Shown here piece by piece: positions 9,061-21,880 of a stretch of DNA of 22,148 bases (position 1 is its first letter; each line of letters starts with the position of its first letter). The translations under genes and the position numbers were made by a program. Origin of the DNA: Chloroflexota bacterium (GTDB taxonomy: Bacteria; Chloroflexota; Dehalococcoidia; SM23-28-2; RBG-16-64-32); NCBI GenBank assembly GCA_005882715.1, contig VBEI01000040.1, positions 1 to 22,148 of the forward strand. Reading direction: 5' to 3'. The notes beneath the pieces were generated by a model. It made no database searches, was not told the DNA's origin, and saw nothing but the letters and a program-made list of their open reading frames with translations.

Positions 9061-12000
9061 ATGGTTGTCCCACGAAAAGTTGTCTATGAGAAGTTCCGCG
9101 TTCCTCACATCGTCAAGTCTTACTCTCGCATCCCCGATGTAATCCCCCTGCCGGCGCTCGTCCAGATCCAGGTCGACTCCTACAAGATATTCATCGAGGA
9201 AGGCCTGCGCGAGCTATTAGCCGAAATCTCTCCGATCCAGGACTTCACCGGCAACCGGCTCGAAATGCGCTTCAGCGACTATCGGTTCGACGAGCCGAAG
9301 TACAGCCAGGAGGAATGCCGGGAGCGCGACGCGACGTACGCGGCCCCTCTGCGGGTAAATGTGCAGCTGCTGGTCAAGGAGACCGGCGAGATCAAGGAGC
9401 AGGAGATCTTCATGGGAGATTTCCCGCTCATGACGGCCATGGGCACCTTCATTATCAATGGCGCCGAGCGTGTCGTCGTCTCGCAGCTCGTGCGCTCCCC
9501 GGGCGTGTATCTGACGCTCGAGCGCGACCAGACCAGCGGGCGGGACCTGTGCTACGCGAAGCTCATTCCTAACCGCGGCGCCTGGCTGGAGTTCGAGACC
9601 TCGAACCGCGACGTCGTCGCCGTCAAAGTCGACCGCAAGCGCAAGATTCCCATCACGACGCTGCTTCGCGCGATCGACGAGCCGGAACTGCTGCCGAAGC
9701 ATCCGAGTTCAGCCGAAATCAAGGAGATCGAGGAGAAGATCGCGAACGCCAAGACCGAGCGCGAGGCGGACAAGCTACGGCACCAGCTTCTCCAGGTCCT
9801 GGGCACCAGCGACCGTGTGCTGGCGCTCTTCGCAGACATCGACACCAACGCCGACCATCGCTTTATCAAGGCCACGCTGGACCGCGATCCGAGCTCCGCA
9901 AACAAGGAAGAGGCTCTGCTGGAGTTCTACCGGCGGCTCAGGCCGGGGGACCCGCCCACCATCGACAACGCCCGCGGGCTTATCAGCTCGTTGTTCTTCA
10001 ACCCGCGCCGCTATGACCTCGGCAAGGTCGGCCGCTACAAGGTCAACAAGCGCCTCGGCAGGCCGAATGCCACGGAAGAGCGCGTCCTTACGCCCAATGA
10101 CCTGATCGCCATCGTTCGCGAAATCGTTCGCTTGAACAACGGCGGCGGCAAGTCTGACGACATCGACCACCTGGGCAACAGGCGCGTGCGGACCGTGGGC
10201 GAACTTATCCAGAACCAGTTCCGCATCGGCCTTCTCCGCATGGAACGCGTGATCCGCGAACGAATGACGATCACGGACCCGCAGGAGACGGCGCCGAGCC
10301 AGCTCGTCAACATCCGTCCCGTCGTCGCCGCCATCAAGGAGTTCTTCGGCGGGTCGCAGCTCTCACAGTTCATGGACCAGACGAACCCGCTGGCGGAGCT
10401 GACCCACAAGCGAAGGCTTTCGGCCCTCGGCCCCGGCGGTCTCTCACGAGATCGAGCGGGCTTCGACGTGCGCGACGTGCACTTCAGCCACTACGGGCGG
10501 ATCTGCCCGATTGAGACGCCGGAAGGCCCAAACATTGGACTTATCGGCAGCCTCGCGACGTTTGGCCGCGTGAACCAGTATGGGTTCATCGAGACACCAT
10601 ACCGGAAGGTTGTGCGTGAGCTTCCAAAGAGCTCGCGCGCCTTGAGCGGGCAGACGCTACGCGAAGACGTGAAAGGCGACGCCGGCAAGGCTATCGCGAA
10701 GGCCGGCCAGCAGATCGATGAGGCGCTTGCCAAGAAGCTCTCAGGCGCGGCCGAGAAGATGATCCCTCTGCTGCCCTTCGTTTCTGATCAAGTCGATTAC
10801 CTCTCTGCCGATGAGGAAGAGGAGTTCGTGGTCGCTCAAGCGAACTCACCCCTCGACGAGAAGGGCCGCTTCCTTGAGGAGAGGCTGGAAGTCCGCGCCG
10901 GAGGCGAATTCAGCACTGCCCACGCTGATCAGATCGACTACCTGGACCTCTCTCCGAAGCAGATCGTCTCCGTGGCGGCCTCGCTCATTCCATTCCTCGA
11001 ACATGACGACGCCAACCGCGCCCTTATGGGCGCGAATATGCAGCGCCAGGCGGTCCCGCTGGTCAGGCCGGAAATACCTCTGATCGCTACCGGAATGGAG
11101 ATCAAGACGGCCAAGGACTCCGGGCAGGTGATCCTCGCCGAGGCGGACGGGCTGGTTACAAGCGTTGCCGGCGGCAGCGACAACGCTGCCCAGAATCCAC
11201 GCCAGTCAACGGGCAGACAGGCCCATATAACAGTCCTTCACGATAACGGAAGCGAGCGCCGTTATCCGCTCAGCAAGTTTGTTCGATCCAACCAGGGGAC
11301 CTGCATCAACCACCGTGCGCTCGTGCGCAGGGGTGATCGCGTGACTGCCGGCCAGCCTCTTGCCGATTCCTCGTCGACCGATTCCGGCGAGCTGGCGCTC
11401 GGACAGACGCTGCTCTGCGCCTTCATGAGCTGGGAAGGCTATAACTTCGAGGACGCCATCATCATCTCGGAGACCGTGGCCCGGGACGACAAGTTCACAT
11501 CGATTCACGTTGAGAAGCACGAAGTCGAGGCCCGTGACACCAAGCTGGGCCCCGAGGAGATCACGCGCGACATCCCCAACGTCGGTGAAGAGAGCCTGCT
11601 TGACCTCGACGAATATGGGATCGTACGGGTCGGCGCAGACGTGCAATCGGGCGACATCCTCGTCGGCAAGATCACGCCGAAGGGTGAGACTGAGCTTACC
11701 GCAGAGGAGAAGCTGCTGCGCGCGATCTTCGGCGAGAAAGCGCGGGAGGTGAAGGACAGCTCCCTACGGGTGCCCCACGGGGAACGCGGAAAGGTGATCG
11801 AGACACGTTTTCGCGCGAAAGAGGACAACGAGACGGCCCGACCCGCCCACGGCCAGCCCGGGCACCATTGCCGCTGGCCGGCCTACGCGGAAATGGTCGA
11901 TGATCTCCCGGCGGGCGTCCAGGCGGTCGTCAGCATCTCGATTGCTCAGCGCCGCAAGATCGCGGAGGGCGACAAGATGGCGGGGCGGCACGGGAACAAA

Positions 12001-13030
12001 GGGGTGATCGCCCGAATCCTGCCTGCAGAGGACATGCCGCATCTCGAAGATGGCACACCCGTGGACATCATCCTCAACCCGATCGGCGTGCCCAGCCGCA
12101 TGAACATCGGTCAGGTGCTGGAGACGCACCTCGGCTGGGCGGCGCGGCGCATGGGCTTCCGGGCGATTTCGCCTGTCTTTGACGGCGGCAACCCGAAGAC
12201 CATCGAAGACGCGCTGTGCCGGGCGTGGATCTGCGAACAGGCCGCTGCTCTGATGGAGTCGCCGAACGGCCACGAAACGGGAGGCGATCGGCTTACGAAC
12301 GGAATCGGTGAGCGGGTCAACGCGCAGAAGGTAAATAAGTGGCTGGAGAGCAAAGGCCACGACCCCGCCGCTGTCTTCGATGACAGCCGCGTAGGCGAAG
12401 CAGCTCGCGTCGGCTTGGAGCTTTGGCTCGAGCAGCAAGGGCTGCGCAAGATTAAGGGCAAAGAGTATCGCGAGCTGGACGCGCTGGCGGAGAAGATGCT
12501 GCTCGAGCGCGGGCTAGCAGCGCCGATCTACGGAAAGCAACGCCTATACGACGGCCGGACGGGCGAATCGTTCGACCAACCGGTTACCGTCGGCTACATC
12601 TACATGCTGAAGCTCGTGCACCTCGTAGAGGACAAAATCCACGCGCGCTCCACGGGTCCTTACTCGCTCATCACTCAGCAGCCGCTGGGCGGCAAGGCGC
12701 AATTCGGCGGCCAGCGCTTCGGCGAGATGGAGGTCTGGGCGCTGGAGGCCTACGGCGCCGCTCACATCCTACAGGAGCTGCTCACGGTGAAATCGGACGA
12801 CGTTGTCGGCCGCGTCAAGACATACGAGGCGATAGTCAAGGGCGAGGACATTCAGGAACCGGGCGTGCCCGAGTCCTTCAAGGTCCTCGTGAAAGAGCTG
12901 CAAAGCCTGGGGCTAGCGGTTGAGGTACTCAACGAAGAAGAGGAGCGCGTCCTGCTGGCGGAAACGTCCGCGCAAGACCTGCCGGAGCTGGGGATCGACC
13001 TCAGCGGTTTCGAGAAAGGGGAGGACCTAG

Positions 13031-13047
<17 letters not shown>
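9061..13047 (+). CDS. rpoB: DNA-directed RNA polymerase subunit beta
   Basis: This is the beta subunit of the core RNA polymerase, 1328 residues from ATG 9061. The rifampicin-pocket region lies at 431-460 (SQLSQFMDQTNPLAELTHKRR), with D439, H449 and S454 equivalent to E. coli D516, H526 and S531. T441 replaces the usual Asn518. The active-site segment DKMAGRHGNKG is at 971-981, followed by GVPSRMNIGQVLE. Two lineage-type insertions are visible: about 525-575 (GQTLREDVKGDAGKAIAKAGQQ region) and about 925-947, in the place where E. coli carries its dispensable region II. The last 17 bp overlap rpoC. No rplJ/rplL precede it; the operon has its own promoter. Identity is certain. Confidence 0.98.
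13018..13024 (+). promoter_or_regulatory. Shine-Dalgarno sequence supporting the TTG start of rpoC
   Basis: GGGGAGG inside the 3' end of rpoB lies 6 nt before TTG 13031. It supports this unusual start, which places the conserved N-terminus in register. Confidence 0.75.
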
Positions 13048-17500
<4,453 letters not shown>

Positions 17501-17560
17501 CTCGGCGTCAGCATCCGCGTGCCGGAGAGCGCTCGCCAAGGCCAGCGATACTCTCTCGCC

Positions 17561-17566
17561 TATAAT
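17561..17566 (+). promoter_or_regulatory. Perfect -10 hexamer before the amino acid dehydrogenase
   Basis: TATAAT lies 17 nt before ATG 17584, in the 83-bp gap after rpoC. A start point about 7 nt downstream would leave a leader of about 10 nt carrying AGGGGA. The -35 region is poor. This suggests the gene can be transcribed separately from rpoBC. Confidence 0.5.
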
Positions 17567-17583
17567 GGGAAGCAGGGGAACGC

Positions 17584-18852
17584 ATGGTCGTCGAGACGCA
17601 GGCCGAACCCGCCTCTGACGCGCTGAAGACCGCGCTTGCCCAGTTCGACGCCGCCGCCGACCGCCTGGCGCTGGACGACGGCATGCGCATGGTTCTCCGC
17701 CACTGCAAGCGAGAGCTTGCCGTCCACTTCCCCGTACGAATGGATAACGGGACGATAGCTGAGTTCAGCGGCTACCGGGTCCAGCACAATCTCGCGCGCG
17801 GCCCCGCAAAGGGTGGCATTCGCTACAACCCGAACGTCTCGCTCGATGAGGTCCGCGCGTTGGCGATGTGGATGACGTGGAAGAGCGCGGTCGTGAACAT
17901 TCCTTACGGCGGCGCCAAGGGCGGGGTTATCGTGAATCCCAAACAGCTCTCTGCCCGCGAGCTCGAGAACCTGACCCGCCGGTACGCTACTGAGATTAGC
18001 ATCATCATCGGCCCCAACGAGGACATCCCGGCGCCGGATATGGGAACGGACGCCCAGATCATGGCCTGGATCATGGATACCATCAGCATGCACCGGGGTT
18101 ACACGGAGGCGGGTGTCGTGACCGGGAAGCCGGTCAGCGCCGGCGGAACGTTGGGCAGGGCAGAGGCGACGGGCCGCGGACTCCTGTATATCGTGCAGGA
18201 GACCTCCCGACAGTTCGGCGTGCCGCTGCAAGGCGCCACCGTTGCGGTGCAGGGCTTCGGCAGCGTAGGCGCTGTGGCTGCGCAGCTGCTCCACAAGGCG
18301 GGAGCAAAAATCATCGCGGTAAGCGATTCGGGAGGCGGCATCTGTAACGAACAGGGACTCGATATCGAGGCTCTCATGCCGTGCAGCCGTGACCGGTCGC
18401 CGTTGTCGCAGGCACCCGGCGGCGACCGCATCACGAACGGAGAGCTGCTGGCTCTCCCGGTTGACTTCTTGGTCCCGGCAGCGCTCGAGGGCCAGATCCA
18501 CGAGCGCAACGCCGATGCCGTGCGCGCTCGCTTCATCGTCGAGGGGGCGAACGGGCCGACGACGCCGGAAGCAGACGCGGTCCTGGCCGAGAAGGGCATC
18601 ATCGTTATCCCGGACATCCTGGCGAACGCGGGCGGGGTAATCGTCTCGTATTTCGAATGGGTGCAGGACCTCCAGTTCTACTTCTGGGAAGAGGCGGAGG
18701 TCAACGATCGGCTGCATCGCGTCATCACGCGGGCTTTCCGTGACGTCGTTGCGATGGCGGAGCAGCGCGGGGTGCGCCTGCGGGAGGCGGCGATGCTTCT
18801 CGGCGTGAACCGGGTCGTTGAAGCGACGCAGGTGCGCGGGATATATCCGTAG
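17584..18852 (+). CDS. gdhA: Glu/Leu/Phe/Val dehydrogenase, probably glutamate dehydrogenase
   Basis: The enzyme carries out NAD(P)-dependent oxidative deamination of an amino acid, most likely glutamate to 2-oxoglutarate plus ammonia, linking nitrogen and carbon metabolism. The 422-residue length is typical. Substrate-domain lysines are K76 (GPAKGG), K100 (MTWKSAVVNIPYGGAKGG) and K112, and the catalytic Asp is D152 in PAPDMGTD. The dinucleotide fold starts at GFGSVG (224-229). The C-terminal half carries DILANAGGVIVSYFEWVQD, characteristic of this family. AGGGGA precedes the ATG. A perfect TATAAT 17 nt upstream suggests its own promoter. Specificity for Glu rather than Leu or Val is by overall resemblance; the cofactor is not decided. 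The gene symbol is therefore tentative. Confidence 0.92.
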   Translation: MVVETQAEPASDALKTALAQFDAAADRLALDDGMRMVLRHCKRELAVHFPVRMDNGTIAEFSGYRVQHNLARGPAKGGIRYNPNVSLDEVRALAMWMTWKSAVVNIPYGGAKGGVIVNPKQLSARELENLTRRYATEISIIIGPNEDIPAPDMGTDAQIMAWIMDTISMHRGYTEAGVVTGKPVSAGGTLGRAEATGRGLLYIVQETSRQFGVPLQGATVAVQGFGSVGAVAAQLLHKAGAKIIAVSDSGGGICNEQGLDIEALMPCSRDRSPLSQAPGGDRITNGELLALPVDFLVPAALEGQIHERNADAVRARFIVEGANGPTTPEADAVLAEKGIIVIPDILANAGGVIVSYFEWVQDLQFYFWEEAEVNDRLHRVITRAFRDVVAMAEQRGVRLREAAMLLGVNRVVEATQVRGIYP

Positions 18853-19070
18853 GAGGCAGGAGCGAGGAGCCCGAAGCCAAGCCCAAACCCGCAATCTACG
18901 TTATTTCACGCCGACGCAGGACCCCGGCAGACTCGGTAGAACAAGTCAAGGGCCGCTACGCCCGCGGCGAGATCACCCGGGACGAGTTCCAGCAAATCGT
19001 CCAAGATTTGGCGCAGGTGGCGGCCACTGGACACAACGCTGGAGGCGAAGCAAGGAAGCCCTTCGCTTAG
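18852..19070 (+). CDS. Small SHOCT-domain protein with no standard start codon
   Basis: The frame ending at TAG 19068-19070 encodes a clear SHOCT domain near its C-terminus (VKGRYARGEITRDEFQQI), a short helical module usually found at the end of small bacterial proteins and thought to mediate oligomerisation. The frame is open from 18822, but before the domain it has no ATG, GTG or TTG. A good GGAGG lies at 18852-18856, directly after the dehydrogenase stop. ATC 18894 or ATT 18903 are the only near-cognate candidates, so the start given is only the open-frame limit chosen at the Shine-Dalgarno sequence. It could be a gene with a rare start, a gene damaged by a frameshift, or a sequence error. 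Its stop overlaps the stop of the convergent response regulator gene. Confidence 0.5.
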   Translation, partial: GGRSEEPEAKPKPAIYVISRRRRTPADSVEQVKGRYARGEITRDEFQQIVQDLAQVAATGHNAGGEARKPFA

Positions 19071-19729
19071 GCGTCGTCCAGCGTCTTCGCCCGCCTCTCC
19101 GCGATGAATGCCGCCGCCTCTGAGCGCCGGCGAAGGTTCAGCTTGCTGAGGATGCTCGACACGTAGTTCTTCACAGTCTTGTCGCTCAGGAATACCTCCC
19201 CGGCAATCTCCTTGTTGGTCTTCCCTTGGGCGATCAGCCCCAGAATCTTCTTTTCCTGCGCCGATAGCGCGGCCAGCTCGTCGCCTTCGCCTGAGGCCAG
19301 CGATCGCATGCGCGCCAGTACTTTCTCGGTAACTGAGGGGTCCAGCAACGATTCCCCCTTGGCCACGCGCTCGATTGCCTCCGCCAGGCTCTGCCCGCGC
19401 GTCTGCTTGAGCAGATACCCCGACGCCCCTGCCATGATGGACCCGTAGACCGCCTCGTCGTCGGCGTACGAGGTGAGCATGATCACCTTCGTGTCCGGCA
19501 GCTCGCCGCGAATCTCCCTGCACGCCTCGACGCCGTTTCCGTCCGGCAGGCGGATGTCCATCACGATTACGTCCGGCCGCGTCTGGCGCGCGGCGCTGAT
19601 GGCCTCCGCCACGCTACCCGCTTCGCCCACGACGGAAAATCCTTCGCGCCGGTCAAGCAGCGTCTTCAGCCCCATCCTCACGACTTCGTGGTCGTCTACG
19701 AGGAGAATGGCCACCCGCGCCTCAGTCAT
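19067..19729 (-). CDS. NarL/FixJ-family response regulator (DevR/DosR-like)
   Basis: This 220-residue two-domain regulator has an N-terminal receiver with the acidic pair D12-D13, phospho-acceptor D58 (VIVMDIRLPDGNG), T86 (MLTSYAD) and K108 (GYLLKQT), all present. The C-terminal LuxR-type helix-turn-helix lies at about 150-210 (LSAQEKKILGLIAQGKTNKEIA...TVKNYVSSILSKL). It would bind DNA as a dimer when phosphorylated by the kinase encoded just upstream. The ATG overlaps the kinase stop (ATGA), which shows translational coupling. The overall look, including the QTRG after the receiver lysine, resembles the DevR/DosR branch, but the target regulon is unknown. Confidence 0.95.
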   Translation of the reverse strand: MTEARVAILLVDDHEVVRMGLKTLLDRREGFSVVGEAGSVAEAISAARQTRPDVIVMDIRLPDGNGVEACREIRGELPDTKVIMLTSYADDEAVYGSIMAGASGYLLKQTRGQSLAEAIERVAKGESLLDPSVTEKVLARMRSLASGEGDELAALSAQEKKILGLIAQGKTNKEIAGEVFLSDKTVKNYVSSILSKLNLRRRSEAAAFIAERRAKTLDDA

Positions 19730-20886
19730 CCGGCCAATCCTTTCACCCGCGCCGCCGGAAGTTGCACGATTATGCGGGTGCCAATGCCGGGCTTGCTGTC
19801 GATAGTGAGCTTCGCGCCCATCGCCCGAGCCCGGTCCTTGATGTTGCGGAGGCCGTGTCCCTCCCTGCCGGCGCGGTTGCTGGTGTCGAAACCAGCGCCG
19901 TTATCTTCAACCGCGAGAGCGACTCCTTGCGCGCTGCTCCCCTCAAAAGTGATCGAGACGGTGGTAGCGTGTGAATGCTTACCCACGTTGTTCAGTGCCT
20001 CCTGAGCGATGTGGAACAGGGCGAGTGCTTGGTCCTGCTCAAGCAAACCCGCAGCCCGTTCGTCAACCGAGACATGCACATCCATCAGTGTGTTGACCCG
20101 TAGCGACTCCGCCAGCTCGCGGATCGCGCCCGGCAGGTCGCTCACTTCGGAGACCTGGGCGCGAAGGTCGAAGATGTAGCTCCGGATGTCCTTGATCACC
20201 TGGTGCAGGTTCTCGATCGATTGGTCCAGGACCGCGCCCACTTCCTGCGGCGAACGGGCGACTATATCCGCGGCGTCTTCCAGGTGCAGCGCGACCGCGT
20301 ACACCGTCTGGATCACTCCGTCGTGCAGGTCCATCGCGATGCGTTCTCGCTCTTGAAGGCGAGCCAGACTCTCGAGCTGCTCGCGGAGGCGGCTTGTCTC
20401 GATGGCGGCGGCCGCCTGAGTTCCAAGGAGCCGCACAGTCTCCTCGTCGCGCTCGTCGAACGCCTCGGCTTGCTGCTTGTCGGTGAGATAGAGGTTTCCG
20501 ATGATCCGCCCGCGCGAGACCACCGGCACGCCGAGCAGCGATTTCATCGGCGGGTGATTCGGCGGAAACCCGCCCGAGCGAGGGTCCTTTGCCAGGTCGG
20601 CTAGGCGGAGGCTCGCCCCTTCGTGGAGAAGCACGCCGAGCAAGCCCTTCCCGTACGGTATGTGCCCGATCTTCGCCCGTTCTTCATCGCTGATTCCGCT
20701 CGTCACGAACTGCGAGATCTCTCCGTTATCGCCCAGCACACTGATCGCCGCGTAGCGCGCGCCCGCCTGCGTGCGCGCCACATCAACCAGCTTCAGCAAG
20801 ATGCCGTCGAGCGATAGCTCGGACGTCAGGGCGATGCCGGCATCCACGAGACCACGAATGTCCTCCGCCGTGTACGAGGTAACCAT
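19726..20886 (-). CDS. GAF-domain sensor histidine kinase (DevS/NarX type)
   Basis: This cytoplasmic sensor kinase has no membrane segment. Order, numbered from ATG 20886: GAF domain at about 20-165, containing NHPPMKSLLGVPVVSRGRIIGNLYLTDK; HisKA_3 dimerisation domain with the phospho-acceptor H188 (ERIAMDLHDGVIQTVYAVALHLE); HATPase_c domain with N-box EALNNVGKHSHA, VEDNGAGFD, and GHGLRNIKDRARAMGA. It should phosphorylate the response regulator whose gene overlaps its stop (ATGA). A TTG three codons upstream is possible. ATG 20886 is preferred because the perfect TATAAT at 20896-20901 would initiate close to it. The HPPM-FLGVP-like stretch resembles the haem-binding GAF of mycobacterial DevS/DosS, but non-haem GAF domains share it, so the ligand is open. 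Confidence 0.93.
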   Translation of the reverse strand: MVTSYTAEDIRGLVDAGIALTSELSLDGILLKLVDVARTQAGARYAAISVLGDNGEISQFVTSGISDEERAKIGHIPYGKGLLGVLLHEGASLRLADLAKDPRSGGFPPNHPPMKSLLGVPVVSRGRIIGNLYLTDKQQAEAFDERDEETVRLLGTQAAAAIETSRLREQLESLARLQERERIAMDLHDGVIQTVYAVALHLEDAADIVARSPQEVGAVLDQSIENLHQVIKDIRSYIFDLRAQVSEVSDLPGAIRELAESLRVNTLMDVHVSVDERAAGLLEQDQALALFHIAQEALNNVGKHSHATTVSITFEGSSAQGVALAVEDNGAGFDTSNRAGREGHGLRNIKDRARAMGAKLTIDSKPGIGTRIIVQLPAARVKGLAG

Positions 20887-20895
20887 GCCCTCCAA

Positions 20896-20901
20896 ATTAT
20901 A
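20896..20901 (-). promoter_or_regulatory. Perfect -10 hexamer 9 nt before the histidine kinase ATG
   Basis: On the minus strand TATAAT ends 9 nt before ATG 20886. Initiation 7-9 nt downstream would produce a leaderless or nearly leaderless transcript. The GGAGG between them is only 2-3 nt from the ATG, too close for normal use. No good -35 is seen at 16-18 nt. Confidence 0.5.
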
Positions 20902-21003
20902 CGGGCCCCCCGCGCTCGCGGTCGGGCAATGGGCCGGTTGGCACGCTTGCGACGGGACTTTTGCCCCTTAAGGAGCGCGGTCCTCACTTCATATGCTGGT
21001 TGC

Positions 21004-21405
21004 ATGAAGAACGAGCCCGGTTTGACGGTGCTAACCATCGACGAGCATGCGACCATCTCGCCGCTACTTGCCGGGCGCCTCTCCCTCATCCCCGGCCTCC
21101 GCATCATCGGCGAGACCGCGAACGCGATGCTCGGCGCTGAGCTCGCGCACCAACTTCGGCCCGACGTCATCCTCGCCGACTTTCGCCGCACCGGCCCTCC
21201 TCGCGCTGAGACCTACCGCTGGCTTTGCCGGATTAGCCCGGGCTCCCGGGTCGTGGCGCACACCAGCTACCTCCCGAACGGCGACGAACGCACCCTCCGT
21301 GAAGCCGGCGTCTCTCGCTGCATCCTCAAGGGAAGCAGCGTGAAAGAGCTCGCGGAGCAAATCATCGAAATCGGCGCCGGACCGGCCAGCGGGCGTCTCC
21401 AGTAA
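21004..21405 (+). CDS. Stand-alone response-regulator receiver domain protein
   Basis: This 133-residue protein consists of one receiver domain with no output domain. The acidic residues D and E are in LTIDEHATI, the phospho-acceptor Asp is in PDVILADFRR, the Thr is in VVAHTSYLP and the Lys in RCILKGSS, so the phosphorylation site looks intact. The pattern resembles the receiver half of NarL-type regulators, and the reading frame ends where a linker and LuxR domain would follow. It may therefore be a truncated regulator or a true single-domain phospho-acceptor. ATG 21004 fits the domain boundary; an in-frame ATG at 20929 would add 25 residues without recognisable content. TATGCT lies 6 nt before the chosen ATG. 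It is divergent from the histidine kinase gene and followed by a decayed kinase remnant. Confidence 0.75.
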   Translation: MKNEPGLTVLTIDEHATISPLLAGRLSLIPGLRIIGETANAMLGAELAHQLRPDVILADFRRTGPPRAETYRWLCRISPGSRVVAHTSYLPNGDERTLREAGVSRCILKGSSVKELAEQIIEIGAGPASGRLQ

Positions 21406-21491
21406 CCAGGTCTGCGCGCAAGAAGCCGCCGTCCTACTCGCCATGCCCCTCCGTCGCTGGCGCACCGCCTCCGACTTCTGACGGCCACCAG

Positions 21492-21738
21492 GAGTCGCCG
21501 CACAACGTCGTCAAGCACAGCCGGCGACCCAGTTGCGCGTCACGCTCGCCTCAACGACCGCCGGCCTGCAGCTCGAGGTCGCCGACAACGGCACCGGCTT
21601 CGACCCCGCCGGCGACTTCCCCGGCCACCTCGGCCTCCGCTCGATGCGAGAGCGGGCGGAGAAGTCCGTGGCCGCCTGAAGATCACCAGCCGCCCCGGCG
21701 CCGGCACACGCGTCACCGCGACGTTCGGCGCCGGGTGA
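21492..21738 (+). pseudogene. Decayed HATPase_c domain of a NarX/DevS-type histidine kinase
   Basis: Broken pieces of a histidine kinase ATP-binding domain can be read in three frames. From 21492 the frame gives an N-box-like ESPHNVVKHSR. After a frame change near 21525 it continues TQLRVTLASTTAGLQLEVADNGTGFDP and GHLGLRSMRERAE, which are the G1 and G2 boxes. After a second frame change near 21658-21665 it ends GRLKITSRPGAGTRVTATFGAG at TGA 21736-21738. The dimerisation domain and N-terminus are not visible. The pieces keep correct order and spacing, so this is the 3' remnant of a real gene disrupted by at least two indels (or by sequence errors). It follows the stand-alone receiver gene and probably once formed a second two-component system. 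Between 21406 and 21491 I see nothing identifiable. Confidence 0.65.
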
Positions 21739-21804
21739 CGCCGACGGCCGCCTTCTCGACGTCCTCTCTCGGCATGCCGGCGCGGCAGCCTGGCATGCTT
21801 AGCA

Positions 21805-21835
21805 CCGTAACCTTTCAGCAATCTGGCGGTTATGG
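21805..21835 (+). repeat. Inverted repeat in the upstream region of the redoxin gene
   Basis: CCGTAACC (21805-21812) and GGTTATGG (21828-21835) can pair over 8 bp with one G-U pair around a 15-nt loop, and CAG/CTG inside the loop can add a small inner stem. It ends 45 nt before the redoxin ATG. It could be an operator dyad or a hairpin at the end of the decayed kinase gene; there is no U-tract. The rest of 21739-21880 shows no gene. Confidence 0.35.
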
Positions 21836-21880
21836 CGACAGCGAAGTCGAGGCGATAGGTAGTAGAGTCACATACACAGC

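Noticed and set aside
18840..18860. Programmed -1 frameshift fusing the dehydrogenase to the SHOCT frame
   Set aside because: The frame relation is right, but there is no slippery heptamer before the stop, and such a fusion is not known to me for this enzyme family.
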